Positions 46,857 through 55,798 of a DNA stretch of 64,000 nucleotides are shown here, piece after piece (position 1 is the stretch's first letter; each line of letters opens with the position of its first letter). The notes under the pieces are model-generated. The model made no database searches. It was not told where the DNA came from and saw only the letters and a program-made list of their open reading frames with translations. Location: positions 992,001-1,056,000 of the forward strand of contig JACJNW010000028.1 in the NCBI GenBank assembly GCA_014695195.1, given 5' to 3'. This stretch comes from Cyanobacteria bacterium FACHB-DQ100. GTDB taxonomy: Bacteria; Cyanobacteriota; Cyanobacteriia; Leptolyngbyales; Leptolyngbyaceae. A program made the translations under genes and the position numbers.

Positions 46857-48398
46857 ATGATGATTGATGTGATTGTGATTGGTAGCGGGATTGGTGGTTT
46901 AAGCTGTGCGGCGATTTTGGCGCGGTATGGATTCAAAGTTTTGGTATGTGAAAGTCACGCGATCGCAGGCGGAGCGGCACAGAGTTTTGAGCGCAAGGGG
47001 TTTAAGTTCGATTCGGGGCCTTCGCTGTATTCGGGAATGTCTTACAGTCCGTCTCCGAATCCTTTGCGGCAAGTTCTCGACGCGATCGACGAAGACGTTG
47101 AATGGCTCAACTACGAGACTTGGGGCTGTTGTTTGCCGGAAGGTACTTTTGATACGCAAGTCGGAGCCTCCCAATTCTGCGACGTATTGCAGCGATTACG
47201 CGGAGAAAGCGCCGTTGCAGAATGGCGACGATTACAAGAGATTATGGCTCCTTTGTCGAAAGCGGCGATCGCGCTTCCGCCTGCTGCGGTGCGTTACGAT
47301 TTGGGCGCGGTGTTAAGCGTGGGGCAGTTTTTACCCGCGGTGCTGCAACACGCGATCGGCTTCTCTAAACTCACTGGAGCATTCGCGCCTGTGATGGATC
47401 AAGTGATTACTGATCCATTCATTCGCAATTGGTTAGATCTCTTATGCTTTCTATTGTCAGGATTGCCTGCTGATAGCACGAATGCGGCTGAAGTGGCGTT
47501 TATGTTTGCCGATTGGTATCACCCGGACGCGAAATTAGACTATCCAAAAGGCGGAAGTGGCGCGATCGTCGATGCGCTTGTTCGCGGCTTAGAAAAACGG
47601 GGTGGGCAAATCAGACTGAACGCTCATGTCGAAAAAGTGTTAGTTGAGAATCAAAAAGCCATCGGAGTGCGATTGCGAAACGGGGAAGAACTACGATCGC
47701 GCTATGTCGTTTCTAACGCCTCGATCTGGGACACGCTCAAACTGGTCGATGATTTTCCGAAACGATTCCAGGCTGAACGGCAAGCGACTCCGACCTGCGA
47801 GAGTTTTATGCACCTGCATTTAGGCATTGATGCTCAAGGGTTAGACTCGATCGCCTGTCATCACATTGTGGTGAATGATTGGAACTTAGGCATTACTGCA
47901 CCTCAGAATGTAGTGCTGATTTCGATTCCGTCACTGCTTGATCCGTCACTTGCACCGCCTGGAAAACACGCGATTCACGTTTATACTCCCGGCAATGAGC
48001 CTTACGCCATTTGGCAGCAGTGCGACGATTACGAGCAACTGAAACAACAGCGTTCAGTGGTGATGTGGAACGCTCTAGAACGAGTAATACCGGATATTCG
48101 ATCGCGAACCGAACTCACCCTAATCGGAACCCCGCTCACCCACGAGCGCTATCTGCGGCGACATCGCGGAACGTATGGAGCCGCCATTCGCGCAACGGAC
48201 GGATTATTTCCGGGTGCAGTGACCCCAATTTCAAGATTGCTTTGCTGTGGAGATTCAACGTTTCCGGGCATTGGGTTGCCTGCGGTGGCGGCGAGTGGCA
48301 TGATTGCGGCGAATACGATCGCGCCCCTTGGCAAGCACTTGGAGTTGCTAAAACAGATTCGAGGCATAAGGCATTATTCAGAGCAAACCGCAGAATAG
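46857..48398 (+). CDS. CrtISO/phytoene-desaturase-like FAD oxidoreductase
   Basis: This 513-residue flavoprotein belongs to the carotenoid desaturase/isomerase superfamily. The N-terminal FAD-binding Rossmann motif is VIVIGSGIGGLSCAAILARYG, with CESHAIAGGAAQSF and FKFDSGPSLYSG as in CrtISO, CrtI and CrtO. The C-terminal FAD segment is CCGDSTFPGIGLPAVAASGM. PKGGSGAIVDALVRGLEKRGG is also a family hallmark. By eye it is nearest the carotenoid isomerase (CrtH/CRTISO) group, whose members act on poly-cis lycopene or on related lipids, but I cannot separate it from paralogues of unknown substrate. No other carotenoid gene is adjacent. Confidence 0.88.
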   Translation: MMIDVIVIGSGIGGLSCAAILARYGFKVLVCESHAIAGGAAQSFERKGFKFDSGPSLYSGMSYSPSPNPLRQVLDAIDEDVEWLNYETWGCCLPEGTFDTQVGASQFCDVLQRLRGESAVAEWRRLQEIMAPLSKAAIALPPAAVRYDLGAVLSVGQFLPAVLQHAIGFSKLTGAFAPVMDQVITDPFIRNWLDLLCFLLSGLPADSTNAAEVAFMFADWYHPDAKLDYPKGGSGAIVDALVRGLEKRGGQIRLNAHVEKVLVENQKAIGVRLRNGEELRSRYVVSNASIWDTLKLVDDFPKRFQAERQATPTCESFMHLHLGIDAQGLDSIACHHIVVNDWNLGITAPQNVVLISIPSLLDPSLAPPGKHAIHVYTPGNEPYAIWQQCDDYEQLKQQRSVVMWNALERVIPDIRSRTELTLIGTPLTHERYLRRHRGTYGAAIRATDGLFPGAVTPISRLLCCGDSTFPGIGLPAVAASGMIAANTIAPLGKHLELLKQIRGIRHYSEQTAE

Positions 48399-48437
48399 AC
48401 GAAAGTTCTAGACACCATTCATACGCTAAATCGAGGA

Positions 48438-48449
48438 ACTGTGTATAAT
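48438..48449 (+). promoter_or_regulatory. Candidate extended -10 box before the phosphatase gene
   Basis: TGTG followed by TATAAT (48444-48449) resembles an extended -10 element, 184 nt upstream of the phosphatase ATG. No convincing -35 was found. A 7-6-7 inverted repeat (48510-48529) lies downstream in the presumed leader. Confidence 0.4.
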
Positions 48450-48509
48450 CAGTCCCAACCGTTCGGATTCAGTTCGATCACGTTCATGAACCAAGGCTAC
48501 AATCCCGGC

Positions 48510-48529
48510 AGTTTGAGATCGATCAAACT
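48510..48529. promoter_or_regulatory. Inverted repeat AGTTTGA-N6-TCAAACT
   Basis: A perfect 7-bp inverted repeat with a GATCGA centre lies in the leader of the GAF-phosphatase gene, 60 nt after a candidate -10 box. It has the size and symmetry of a dimeric regulator operator. No other copy was noticed. Confidence 0.35.
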
Positions 48530-48632
48530 CCGATTGACTGCTGCGACTTGCGACAATCTTCGCTAACATTAGTTCTCACTCTCAGTTTTCTCTCCCACGC
48601 TCTGCTCTATCTCTCTTACTAAAATCGCCCGA

Positions 48633-50072
48633 ATGACCGCTGTGCCCCTTCCTCGTCCCTCTTCTCAACCGCCTGAGCGCAACAACTCAGGCTCCCCTGA
48701 CATGACACCAGTGTTTGCCCTGAAGGAACTGGTGGCACGTCTGAATCGGGAGCAGCATAAAATTCAGGATTTACTGAGTTCGCTCGGTTTCGCACTCCGT
48801 AGCTTCAGCAATCTCAATCAATTTCTGGAACTGATTCCGCTGATGGCAAGTCGGGTTACAGATGCCGACGGTGGAGCGCTCATTTTGTTCCGCCCCAATG
48901 GGCAGGTGAAATTAGAGCGCCTGCACTGTCAGGATGCCATGTGGGGTCAGGAATTACGCAAAGGATTAGAGATTGCAACGCGGCAGATGACGGCTTCGCT
49001 AACCGGATTACCCACGAATGAGGCAGTTTCTCGATCGTCGCAAATGGTGGCAATGCTCGATCACCAGATCGCCCGCAACTTAGGTGGGAATATTCAAATT
49101 TTTGGGACCGGGATTCTGGTAAGAAACAATGAGCGCGGTCGGCTCTATGTGTTTAGTCGAGAGCAAGATTACGCTTGGACAGAAACGCGGCAAAAATTAG
49201 TCCGACTCGTGGCGGATCAAACCGCAGTGGCGATCGAGAATGATGAACTCACGGTCGAACTAAAGAAAAAAGAACGCCTCGATCGCGAACTCGAAATCGG
49301 AGCCGATATTCAGCTTCGCTTGCTGCCGCGTCAATGCCCGGCGATCGATGGCATTGAACTCGCAGCGCTGTGTAAAACTGCAAATCGCGTCGGGGGAGAT
49401 TATTACGACTTTATTCCGGCGGATTATGGGCAGACGCGCCCAGCGAACCTGAGTAATTCGGGCGGAAAATGGAGTGTGACGATCGGCGATGTGATGGGGA
49501 AAGGGGTTCCCGCCGGGCTGATTATGACGATGACACGCGGGATGCTACGAGCTGAGGTGCTAAACGGTCACTCTCCCGCACGGATTTTGCAGCACCTAAA
49601 TCAGGTGATGTATGCCGATTTGGAAAACTCAAATCGATTTGTGACGCTGTTTTACTCGGAGTACGATCCGAAGACTCGCTTATTGTCGTACAGCAATGCC
49701 GCGCATAATCCGCCGCTTCTGTGGCAAGCGGCAACGAGTACGATTAAGCGCCTCGATACACATGGAATGCTGATCGGCTTAGATGCTGAAACCCAGTACC
49801 AGGATGCACAAATGCAACTAGAGCTGGGAGATACGATTATTTATTACACCGATGGCTTTACCGATGCGGCAAATCAGTACGGGCAGCGATTCGAGGAAGA
49901 CAATCTGGTGAGCGCGTTTCGTTGGGCGTGTCAGCATTATGACGATCCGCAGCAGATTTTGAAGTATTTGTTTGATTGTGTGCAGCAGTTTATCGGCATG
50001 GGCAATCCGAATTCGGATGATATGACGCTAGTGGTGATGCGGGTGAAGGCTGTGGAAGAGGGACGATCGTAA
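48633..50072 (+). CDS. GAF-domain PP2C/SpoIIE-type serine phosphatase
   Basis: Proteins of this type (RsbU/SpoIIE class) dephosphorylate anti-sigma-factor antagonists or similar Ser/Thr-phosphorylated partners. The 479-residue protein has a disordered N-terminus (about 1-30) and a GAF sensor domain (about 45-200). A signalling helix (VELKKKERLDRELEIGADIQ) follows, then a SpoIIE/PP2C catalytic domain (about 235-475) with metal-binding GGDYYDF, IGDVMGKGVPAGL, YYTDGFTDAAN and the final DDMTLVVMRV. All acidic metal ligands appear present. No cognate anti-sigma or STAS gene is adjacent. It converges on the Pro-rich gene, with a hairpin between. Confidence 0.94.
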   Translation: MTAVPLPRPSSQPPERNNSGSPDMTPVFALKELVARLNREQHKIQDLLSSLGFALRSFSNLNQFLELIPLMASRVTDADGGALILFRPNGQVKLERLHCQDAMWGQELRKGLEIATRQMTASLTGLPTNEAVSRSSQMVAMLDHQIARNLGGNIQIFGTGILVRNNERGRLYVFSREQDYAWTETRQKLVRLVADQTAVAIENDELTVELKKKERLDRELEIGADIQLRLLPRQCPAIDGIELAALCKTANRVGGDYYDFIPADYGQTRPANLSNSGGKWSVTIGDVMGKGVPAGLIMTMTRGMLRAEVLNGHSPARILQHLNQVMYADLENSNRFVTLFYSEYDPKTRLLSYSNAAHNPPLLWQAATSTIKRLDTHGMLIGLDAETQYQDAQMQLELGDTIIYYTDGFTDAANQYGQRFEEDNLVSAFRWACQHYDDPQQILKYLFDCVQQFIGMGNPNSDDMTLVVMRVKAVEEGRS

Positions 50073-50088
50073 CAGTCAAATCTAACGA

Positions 50089-50117
50089 AAAGCCCACGGC
50101 TAGAAACCGTGGGCTTT
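50089..50117. terminator. 11-bp hairpin between convergent genes
   Basis: AAAGCCCACGG (50089-50099) pairs perfectly with CCGTGGGCTTT (50107-50117) around a 7-nt loop. On the minus strand a TTTT follows the stem, so it serves the Pro-rich gene best, and the phosphatase gene probably too. Confidence 0.7.
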
Positions 50118-50121
50118 CAAT

Positions 50122-50151
50122 TTATTGACCGGAATTTTATTGACCGGAATT
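50122..50151. repeat. 15-bp tandem duplication spanning a stop codon
   Basis: TTATTGACCGGAATT occurs twice in direct tandem. On the minus strand this encodes NSGQ-stop twice in the same frame, so the second copy lies just beyond the stop of the Pro-rich protein gene. Confidence 0.8.
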
Positions 50152-50733
50152 GTTGGATTCTGAACTATTTGAATTGGGGCTGGCTTCAGGAGACGGAGAA
50201 GGTTCTGCGGATCGGGGTTGTTCGATCGCCGGAGACTCCTTCTGTGAACTGCTGCTCGGTGCCGCAGGCGCGGTTTGAGGAGCCGGGGCAACGGGCTTCG
50301 GAGCCTCAATTTTTATGTTTGGAGCGGGAATGACAGTCGGTGAACTTTGCTGCGGTTGCGGTACAGGCACAATGCGATCGCGCTCGATGACTCGTTCTTT
50401 CACTGCGGGAGAGGGGGACGGGGAAGGTGCCGCAGAGGGAACGACGATTGTGCGTTGAACAGGAGTCTGATTGCGCTGAGTTGCAAAATACGCCAGTGCA
50501 GCACCGCCTAAGACTAATCCTGTGAGCAAAATACCAATTAAGAAACCAGTTGCACTGTTATTTTCGTCTCTGGTTTGCTGAGTGGCTTCGTAGCGTTGCC
50601 GTTCGACCGTTTGACCATGTATATAACCACTACCATAGCTTTGTGGATTTGGTTGAACGCCGGGAGTTTCGTTAGGATTTGAGCCAGTATAATTTGCGCG
50701 ATCGTGTTGATCACCAGGATTTGTATTCGCCAT
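50137..50733 (-). CDS. Single-pass membrane protein with Pro/Ser-rich exterior tail
   Basis: This is a 198-residue protein without a recognised family. Residues 1-60 are polar (Asn, Gln, Thr-rich). One membrane segment spans about 62-86 (GFLIGILLTGLVLGGAALAY). The rest is low complexity, rich in Pro, Ser and Ala, with short charged spots (VKERVIERDRIVPVPQPQQ) and Asn/Ser repeats at the end. The tail is presumably outside the membrane and spans the periplasm or wall. The last four codons and stop are tandemly duplicated. It lies upstream (in transcription) of the phosphatase terminator and downstream of no obvious partner. Confidence 0.75.
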   Translation of the reverse strand: MANTNPGDQHDRANYTGSNPNETPGVQPNPQSYGSGYIHGQTVERQRYEATQQTRDENNSATGFLIGILLTGLVLGGAALAYFATQRNQTPVQRTIVVPSAAPSPSPSPAVKERVIERDRIVPVPQPQQSSPTVIPAPNIKIEAPKPVAPAPQTAPAAPSSSSQKESPAIEQPRSAEPSPSPEASPNSNSSESNNSGQ

Positions 50734-50899
50734 TTTGAATTTTCCTTTAAGTAATTTTGTCGATCGCTAGAGCGATCAGGCTTGTGATAAAAATTTCGGG
50801 AGATGCCCTGATGTGACTAAATTAACCGAAGCACATCGTGATATCACTCTGCCCAGAGAAGGGAACGGCAGTATCAAAAGCGTCTATCCACTGATAGAG

Positions 50900-52654
50900 C
50901 TATTTCAGCGCTTCTTCGAGTTTGTTTTGTTCCCAGAGCGATCGATACAGTCCGGCTTGGTTAATCAGTTCAAGGTGAGTGCCGATCTGCACAATGCGCC
51001 CTTGCTCCATCACGAAGATGCGATCTGCCATTGCTGCGGCGGAAAGTTGGTGCGAAATGAATACCACCGTTTTGCGAACGGTTCCTTCAGAGAGGTTTCT
51101 TAAAATCCGCGTCGCAGTCTGATTGTCCACGCTCGATAAGGCATCGTCCAAAATCAGAATCGGGCTATCGACTAAAAGCGCCCGCGCCAAAGCTGTTCGC
51201 TGGCGTTGTCCGCCGGATAAGGTAATGCCACGCTCTCCAACGATCGTGTCATACTGCTGCGGAAAGTTCAGCACCTCGCTGTGAATTTGAGCAATTTTCG
51301 AGGCAAGTTCGACCTCAGACTGATCCGCCATTGGCTTACCGTATCGAATGTTATTGCGGATCGTGGTGCTGAATAGGAAGCTTTCTTGGGGCACGTAAGC
51401 GATCGCGCCACGTAAGTCTTCTAATCGCAGTTGAGTAATATCGTATCCGTCTACAAATAGCTGATTTGGTGAGATGTCTAACAGTCGCGGTAATGCGTTC
51501 GCTAAGGTTGATTTACCGGAACCGATCGCACCAACGATCGCAACCGTTTCACCTGGAGAAATGACAAAATTAATCTGATCCAAATTAGGACGAGACACGC
51601 CGGGATAGCGAAAGGTTAAATCCTGAGCGCTTAGCTTTCCTTTTACTTGCGCTAACGGTAAGGGAATCGCATCTGAAGCATCTTTAATCGTGGGTTCAAC
51701 CGAGAGAATGGCTTCGATACGATCGATACTCACTTCTCCGCGCTGATATGCCGTAATCGTAAATCCAAGGAGTGCAGTCGGAAACGCCAATCGCTCGACG
51801 AAAATCAACAGCGCAATAAAATCTCCAACCGTGATTTCGCCCCGCGAGATTAACCCACCCCCAAACCACAGCAAAATTAATGCACTGCCATACGAGATCG
51901 CTTGCAAAATTGGGAATAACGTAGTCCGGGTCAGTGCCAGTTTGAGATTGGCATTCAACAGCGATCGATTGTATTCCCGGAATGCGCGGCGCTCGTTTTC
52001 TTCCTGACCGTAAATTTTAATCAGAGCGATGCCGCTCATGTCTTCCTGCACCAGTTCGCTCAGCGTCGAGAGTTCTTCCTGGACGGTTAACTGTTGCGAT
52101 CGCAGCCTGTTACTAAACAAACTGACCAAGAGCAACATAAACGGATACACCGAAAGCGCTAATAAACTCAACTTAGCGTTGATTGTAACCATCGCAGGCA
52201 GCGTTAACGCATACGCGAATAGTGTATTTGCCAAACTGAGAACCGCAAAACCTAAAAGACGACGAATATTATCGACATCACTGGTAGCACGGTTAATTAA
52301 ATCACCAACGGTATTCGCTGCAAAGTATGCGGGTTCTAACTTCAGGAGATGATTAAAAATCTTTTGCTTCAGGTCAAACTCAACCTGACGACCGACACCG
52401 AATAGCAGAATTCGGGATGCCATTCGCACTGCCCACATCACCGATGCCAGCACCAGGATCAGCACAGCGTAAAACAAGATCTGGTTCACGCTGAAGGCAA
52501 CACCGAGTTTATCGACAGCATCGCGAATCTGGAGCGGAATATAAATCCCGATCGCATTCACCACCAACAGCGCCAAAACTCCTAAAGTTGCATCCCGCCA
52601 GTGTGGGCGAAGATATGACCCTAGTTTTTGCAGCGGGGAACGCGATCGCGCCAT
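50900..52654 (-). CDS. MsbA-type ABC exporter (fused permease and ATPase)
   Basis: This is a half-transporter of 584 residues: six membrane helices (about 20-310) followed by an ABC ATPase. The nucleotide-binding domain has Walker A GAIGSGKSTLA, the Q-loop YVPQESFLFSTT, the signature LSGGQRQRTALARAL, Walker B ILILDDALSS and the switch His in VVFISHQLS. These homodimeric exporters move lipids, lipid-linked glycans or drugs. I chose ATG 52654 (MARSRSPLQKLGSYL); ATGs at 52669 and further upstream are alternatives. The gene follows the YdcF gene by 112 nt on the same strand. Confidence 0.94.
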   Translation of the reverse strand: MARSRSPLQKLGSYLRPHWRDATLGVLALLVVNAIGIYIPLQIRDAVDKLGVAFSVNQILFYAVLILVLASVMWAVRMASRILLFGVGRQVEFDLKQKIFNHLLKLEPAYFAANTVGDLINRATSDVDNIRRLLGFAVLSLANTLFAYALTLPAMVTINAKLSLLALSVYPFMLLLVSLFSNRLRSQQLTVQEELSTLSELVQEDMSGIALIKIYGQEENERRAFREYNRSLLNANLKLALTRTTLFPILQAISYGSALILLWFGGGLISRGEITVGDFIALLIFVERLAFPTALLGFTITAYQRGEVSIDRIEAILSVEPTIKDASDAIPLPLAQVKGKLSAQDLTFRYPGVSRPNLDQINFVISPGETVAIVGAIGSGKSTLANALPRLLDISPNQLFVDGYDITQLRLEDLRGAIAYVPQESFLFSTTIRNNIRYGKPMADQSEVELASKIAQIHSEVLNFPQQYDTIVGERGITLSGGQRQRTALARALLVDSPILILDDALSSVDNQTATRILRNLSEGTVRKTVVFISHQLSAAAMADRIFVMEQGRIVQIGTHLELINQAGLYRSLWEQNKLEEALK

Positions 52655-52766
52655 GATTCTACCTACCATCGAAACTTTCTCATGGTAGCGCGAATAAAAA
52701 AGCAAATTCCACGAGAAAAAAGGAGAAGCTTTCGCCTCTCCCCCTAGCTTTCAGCCTTTAGAGCGT

Positions 52767-53978
52767 TTAGAGCGTCGTCCGAACCGGACGAATCCAACCC
52801 CGTAAGAAATAGTAGATAGAAGTCAGATACTCGTTAATCACTTTAGAACTGAGCGATAGCGCATCAATACTGGGTAACAGATCGGCAATCTGCAAATTGC
52901 GCTCGACCACATCCCGCCCTTGCGCCCGACCTCGGAATGCTTCTCGCGGCGGCAGCGTAAAGAAATTCGTCGGACGGGGAATCACCGTGAGCGGCACGTT
53001 ATTGCTATTGAACTCGCGATTAAACGTCAAGGCTGCTCGATTCATCTCGATCGCAGAACTAATCAACACCAACTGATTGCCGAAATTGATACCTCTACGC
53101 CGCAGTTGCTCACGCACATTCACAGCGCTATTTTGAACCGTTGGGCTGTTGGGGTCGGCAATAATATCTTCTGCCGGAACCCCCAATCCTTGCAGAAATC
53201 GCCGCGCATCTGCGGCTTCTGAAACATCATCGTTGGTTTCTCCAGCTTTACGCACCCGCTCCGGTCGGCTCCCGGCGCTGACGATGACGATCGGATCAGT
53301 TCCGCGTCCTCGCTCTTCTCGATAGACCTGATTTGTATAAGTCAGAATATCGCCGCGCTCGGTCAGTTGCACGGGCTGATCGGCGAGGACTGGAAATGCG
53401 CCCGCAGGAATCTGGGCAGGCGGCGGAAACAAGCCCGGAGTAGGAAGAGCCGGAGCTGCTGGAACAGGTTGCGATCGCGGTCGAACTTGCAGTTGAGTCG
53501 TATCCTGCGCTAGGGCAACGATGACGCGCCGCGCTCCCGGTGGTAGGGCGGCAGTGGCAGCAGGGCGGGCAATGTCGATCGCTTCAGCTTCGGCGCGTTG
53601 TGCCAGAAAATACGACACGGCTGGAATACTCAGAATTAACAAGGCTGGAATCGCAATTCGCAGCAAGACTAATCCGGTTCTCGATAATTTTCCACCCCGC
53701 AGCAGTTCTGAAAATGCGACTAGGAGCAAAATTAGGATAATTCCGAGGGGACTAAACGGAATCGCAATAATCCGAAAAATATCGCCAACTAGCCCTTCTT
53801 GGGGCGACCCCCGATAAAACGTGAATGCTGCTACGCCCACCAGCAGCAGCAGCACCAGTCCACCGAGAAAGGGTCTGGGTAGCACCCGTAAGAGAACATA
53901 CCAGGCAAATAGACCCACCACGACCCAGAGTAATACCTGAGTCAATAAAACAAATACATCAGTGACTAATAGAATCAT
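52767..53978 (-). CDS. YdcF/DUF218 family membrane protein
   Basis: This 403-residue protein has an N-terminal membrane part with three to four helices (about 5-30, 38-58, 68-92, 100-120). A Pro/Ala-rich extracytoplasmic linker (about 150-195) leads to a C-terminal DUF218 domain. That domain carries TYTNQVYREERG, PIVIVSAGSRPERV, GVPAEDIIADPNSPTVQNSA and LVLISSAIEMNRAALTFNR. DUF218 proteins, such as ElyC and SanA relatives, affect envelope polysaccharide and peptidoglycan metabolism; the exact reaction is not established. It is probably co-transcribed with the ABC exporter. Confidence 0.9.
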   Translation of the reverse strand: MILLVTDVFVLLTQVLLWVVVGLFAWYVLLRVLPRPFLGGLVLLLLVGVAAFTFYRGSPQEGLVGDIFRIIAIPFSPLGIILILLLVAFSELLRGGKLSRTGLVLLRIAIPALLILSIPAVSYFLAQRAEAEAIDIARPAATAALPPGARRVIVALAQDTTQLQVRPRSQPVPAAPALPTPGLFPPPAQIPAGAFPVLADQPVQLTERGDILTYTNQVYREERGRGTDPIVIVSAGSRPERVRKAGETNDDVSEAADARRFLQGLGVPAEDIIADPNSPTVQNSAVNVREQLRRRGINFGNQLVLISSAIEMNRAALTFNREFNSNNVPLTVIPRPTNFFTLPPREAFRGRAQGRDVVERNLQIADLLPSIDALSLSSKVINEYLTSIYYFLRGWIRPVRTTL

Positions 53979-54014
53979 CTATTCAATCCCTTATATCGCG
54001 CTACTCCTCCTCAC

Positions 54015-54049
54015 CCCTAAATGCGATCGTTAAACGATTAAATTTAGGG
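54015..54049. promoter_or_regulatory. Nested inverted repeat upstream of the YdcF gene
   Basis: CCCTAAAT (54015-54022) pairs with ATTTAGGG (54042-54049), enclosing a second inverted repeat ATCGTT-A-AACGAT. It lies 37 bp before the start of the minus-strand YdcF gene. It may be an operator or leader hairpin. The rest of 53979-54369 shows nothing further. Confidence 0.35.
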
Positions 54050-54369
54050 ACACACTTTATCGCTTCAAGATTACCCGTAAGTAGTAAATTTCATACGTAG
54101 AGTGGTTGATCTGTTGAATGATTCGATCGTCACCCATCGAACTCTCTAATCTTAGACTTGGGCTGGAAAATGAACTGTTTCAAGACTAGGATTGTACCTA
54201 AAATTGCTAGATTGTAGGAGGTTTTCGGGCTGAGCGATAGATTTCTTCTCGAATTTGCTGACAAGGGAACCTCTGTGTTCTGAAAATGAATCTAAACGGC
54301 TCTGAAACGATCGCAGCATTGTTTCAATCGGGTTGCAAGCGCCGAAGGGTGTATGGGAGGAATCTTCAA

Positions 54370-54441
54370 ATGGAGCTAATTTTGGCAGGAATTGTATTTA
54401 CGGTGATTTTGTTTTTGGTGACTCGCGATATCTTCAGATAG
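54370..54441 (+). CDS. Candidate 23-residue single-pass membrane peptide
   Basis: A short frame MELILAGIVFTVILFLVTRD followed by IFR and a TAG stop. It is one perfect hydrophobic helix with an acidic N-terminus and a basic C-terminal end, the layout of small subunits of membrane complexes. A strong GGGAGGA ribosome binding site lies 8 nt before the ATG. It does not match PsbM, PsbT, PetN, PetL, PsaM or the other photosynthetic small subunits I can recall. It sits alone 101 bp before galE on the same strand. Coding status needs conservation evidence. Confidence 0.5.
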   Translation: MELILAGIVFTVILFLVTRDIFR

Positions 54442-54542
54442 GGCGATGGAGTGAAGAACCGGATGAAGTTTGCGTCTTTCTAGCTGAATCTGAAAGCGCA
54501 GTTTGAAATAAAAATAATTCTAAAACTGGGCGAGGGTTTATT

Positions 54543-55541
54543 ATGTCATCTCAAAAGCCGATCGTATTAGTCACAGGTGGAGCCGGATATATCGGTTCTC
54601 ATGCGGTTCTTGCTCTGCAAAATGCAGGGTATGAAGTGGTTGTTTTCGATAATTTGGTTTACGGGCATCGCGATATTGTCGAATCGGTTCTGAAGGTGGA
54701 ACTGATCGAGGGGGATACGAACGATCGTGAGCTGCTGGATCAGGTGTTTGCCTCGCGTCCGTTTAGTGCGGTGATGCACTTTGCGGCGTATGCCTATGTG
54801 GGTGAGTCGGTGACGCAACCGGGTAAGTATTATCACAATAATGTGGTGGGGACGCTGACGCTACTCGAAGCAATGGTGGCGGCGGGAATTAAGCGTTTTG
54901 TCTTTTCTTCGACTTGTGCGACTTATGGAGTGCCACAGGTGGTGCCAATTCCCGAAGATCATCCCCAAGATCCGATTAATCCCTATGGCGCAACGAAGCT
55001 GATGGTGGAGCGGATGTTGGCGGATTTTGATCCGGCGTATGACTTTAAATCGGTGGCGTTTCGGTACTTCAATGCGGCGGGGGCTGATCCAGAAGGTCGC
55101 TTAGGCGAAGATCACCAACCGGAGACGCATTTGATCCCGCTGATTCTGATGACGGCTTTAGGACAGCGCGATTCGATTTCGATCTACGGAACAGATTATC
55201 CGACTCCGGACGGGACTTGCATTCGGGATTATATCCATGTGACGGATTTGGCTGAGGCGCACGTTTTGGGCTTGGATTATTTGCTCAAGGGCGGCGATTC
55301 TCAACTGTTTAATTTGGGCAATGGGAATGGGTTCTCGGTGCGGGAAGTGATCGAAGCAGCGCGGAAAGTGACGGGGAAACCGATTCCGGCGATCGAGTGC
55401 GATCGTCGTCCGGGTGATCCGCCTGCATTAGTCGGGAGTGCAGAAAAGGCGCGATCGATGTTGGGATGGAATCCTCAATATGCAGATATCGAAACGATCC
55501 TGACCCACGCTTGGGCATGGCATCAAAAACGACACGGGTAA
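54543..55541 (+). CDS. galE: UDP-glucose 4-epimerase
   Basis: GalE interconverts UDP-glucose and UDP-galactose, supplying galactose for exopolysaccharide. It is an extended SDR of 332 residues. The NAD motif is VTGGAGYIGSHAVLALQNAG. Further motifs are HFAAYAYVGESV, the SSTCATYG segment with catalytic Ser/Thr, the YGATK box, RYFNAAGADPEGRLGE and GTCIRDYIHVTDLAEAH. It is monocistronic with its own terminator. The link with the hps and GT genes in the window is functional inference. Confidence 0.97.
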   Translation: MSSQKPIVLVTGGAGYIGSHAVLALQNAGYEVVVFDNLVYGHRDIVESVLKVELIEGDTNDRELLDQVFASRPFSAVMHFAAYAYVGESVTQPGKYYHNNVVGTLTLLEAMVAAGIKRFVFSSTCATYGVPQVVPIPEDHPQDPINPYGATKLMVERMLADFDPAYDFKSVAFRYFNAAGADPEGRLGEDHQPETHLIPLILMTALGQRDSISIYGTDYPTPDGTCIRDYIHVTDLAEAHVLGLDYLLKGGDSQLFNLGNGNGFSVREVIEAARKVTGKPIPAIECDRRPGDPPALVGSAEKARSMLGWNPQYADIETILTHAWAWHQKRHG

Positions 55542-55559
55542 GATTACCGAAACTTAGAT

Positions 55560-55600
55560 TCCGCACGATCGCTCTCGATGAGCAGATCTGCGGATTTTTT
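55560..55600 (+). terminator. Terminator of galE
   Basis: TCCGCA (55560-55565) pairs with TGCGGA (55589-55594), with an inner GCTC/GAGC stem, followed by TTTTTT. It lies 18 nt after the galE stop. Confidence 0.65.
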
Positions 55601-55798
55601 GTGCGATCGCGATCAAAACTGTGCCACCTACGGATTCTCTCAGTACACTACTAGTGTTCATCAGCACAAGGCTCTACTCAACCTCATTGACACTGGGGAT
55701 GACAGCTACGGCGAATGTACTGAACGACAACACTAAGGAAAGACAATGAGATATGCAATTCTAGGCGCAGTCGCGATCGTCCGCCCTGCAAGCCCAAC

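Noticed and set aside
46664-46936. 90-residue minus-strand frame upstream of the CrtISO-like gene
   Set aside because: It overlaps the start of a firm gene and runs through AT-rich hairpins, with no family resemblance.
53521-53817. Plus-strand frame inside the YdcF gene
   Set aside because: It is antisense to a well-supported gene and has Arg/Ser-rich shadow composition.
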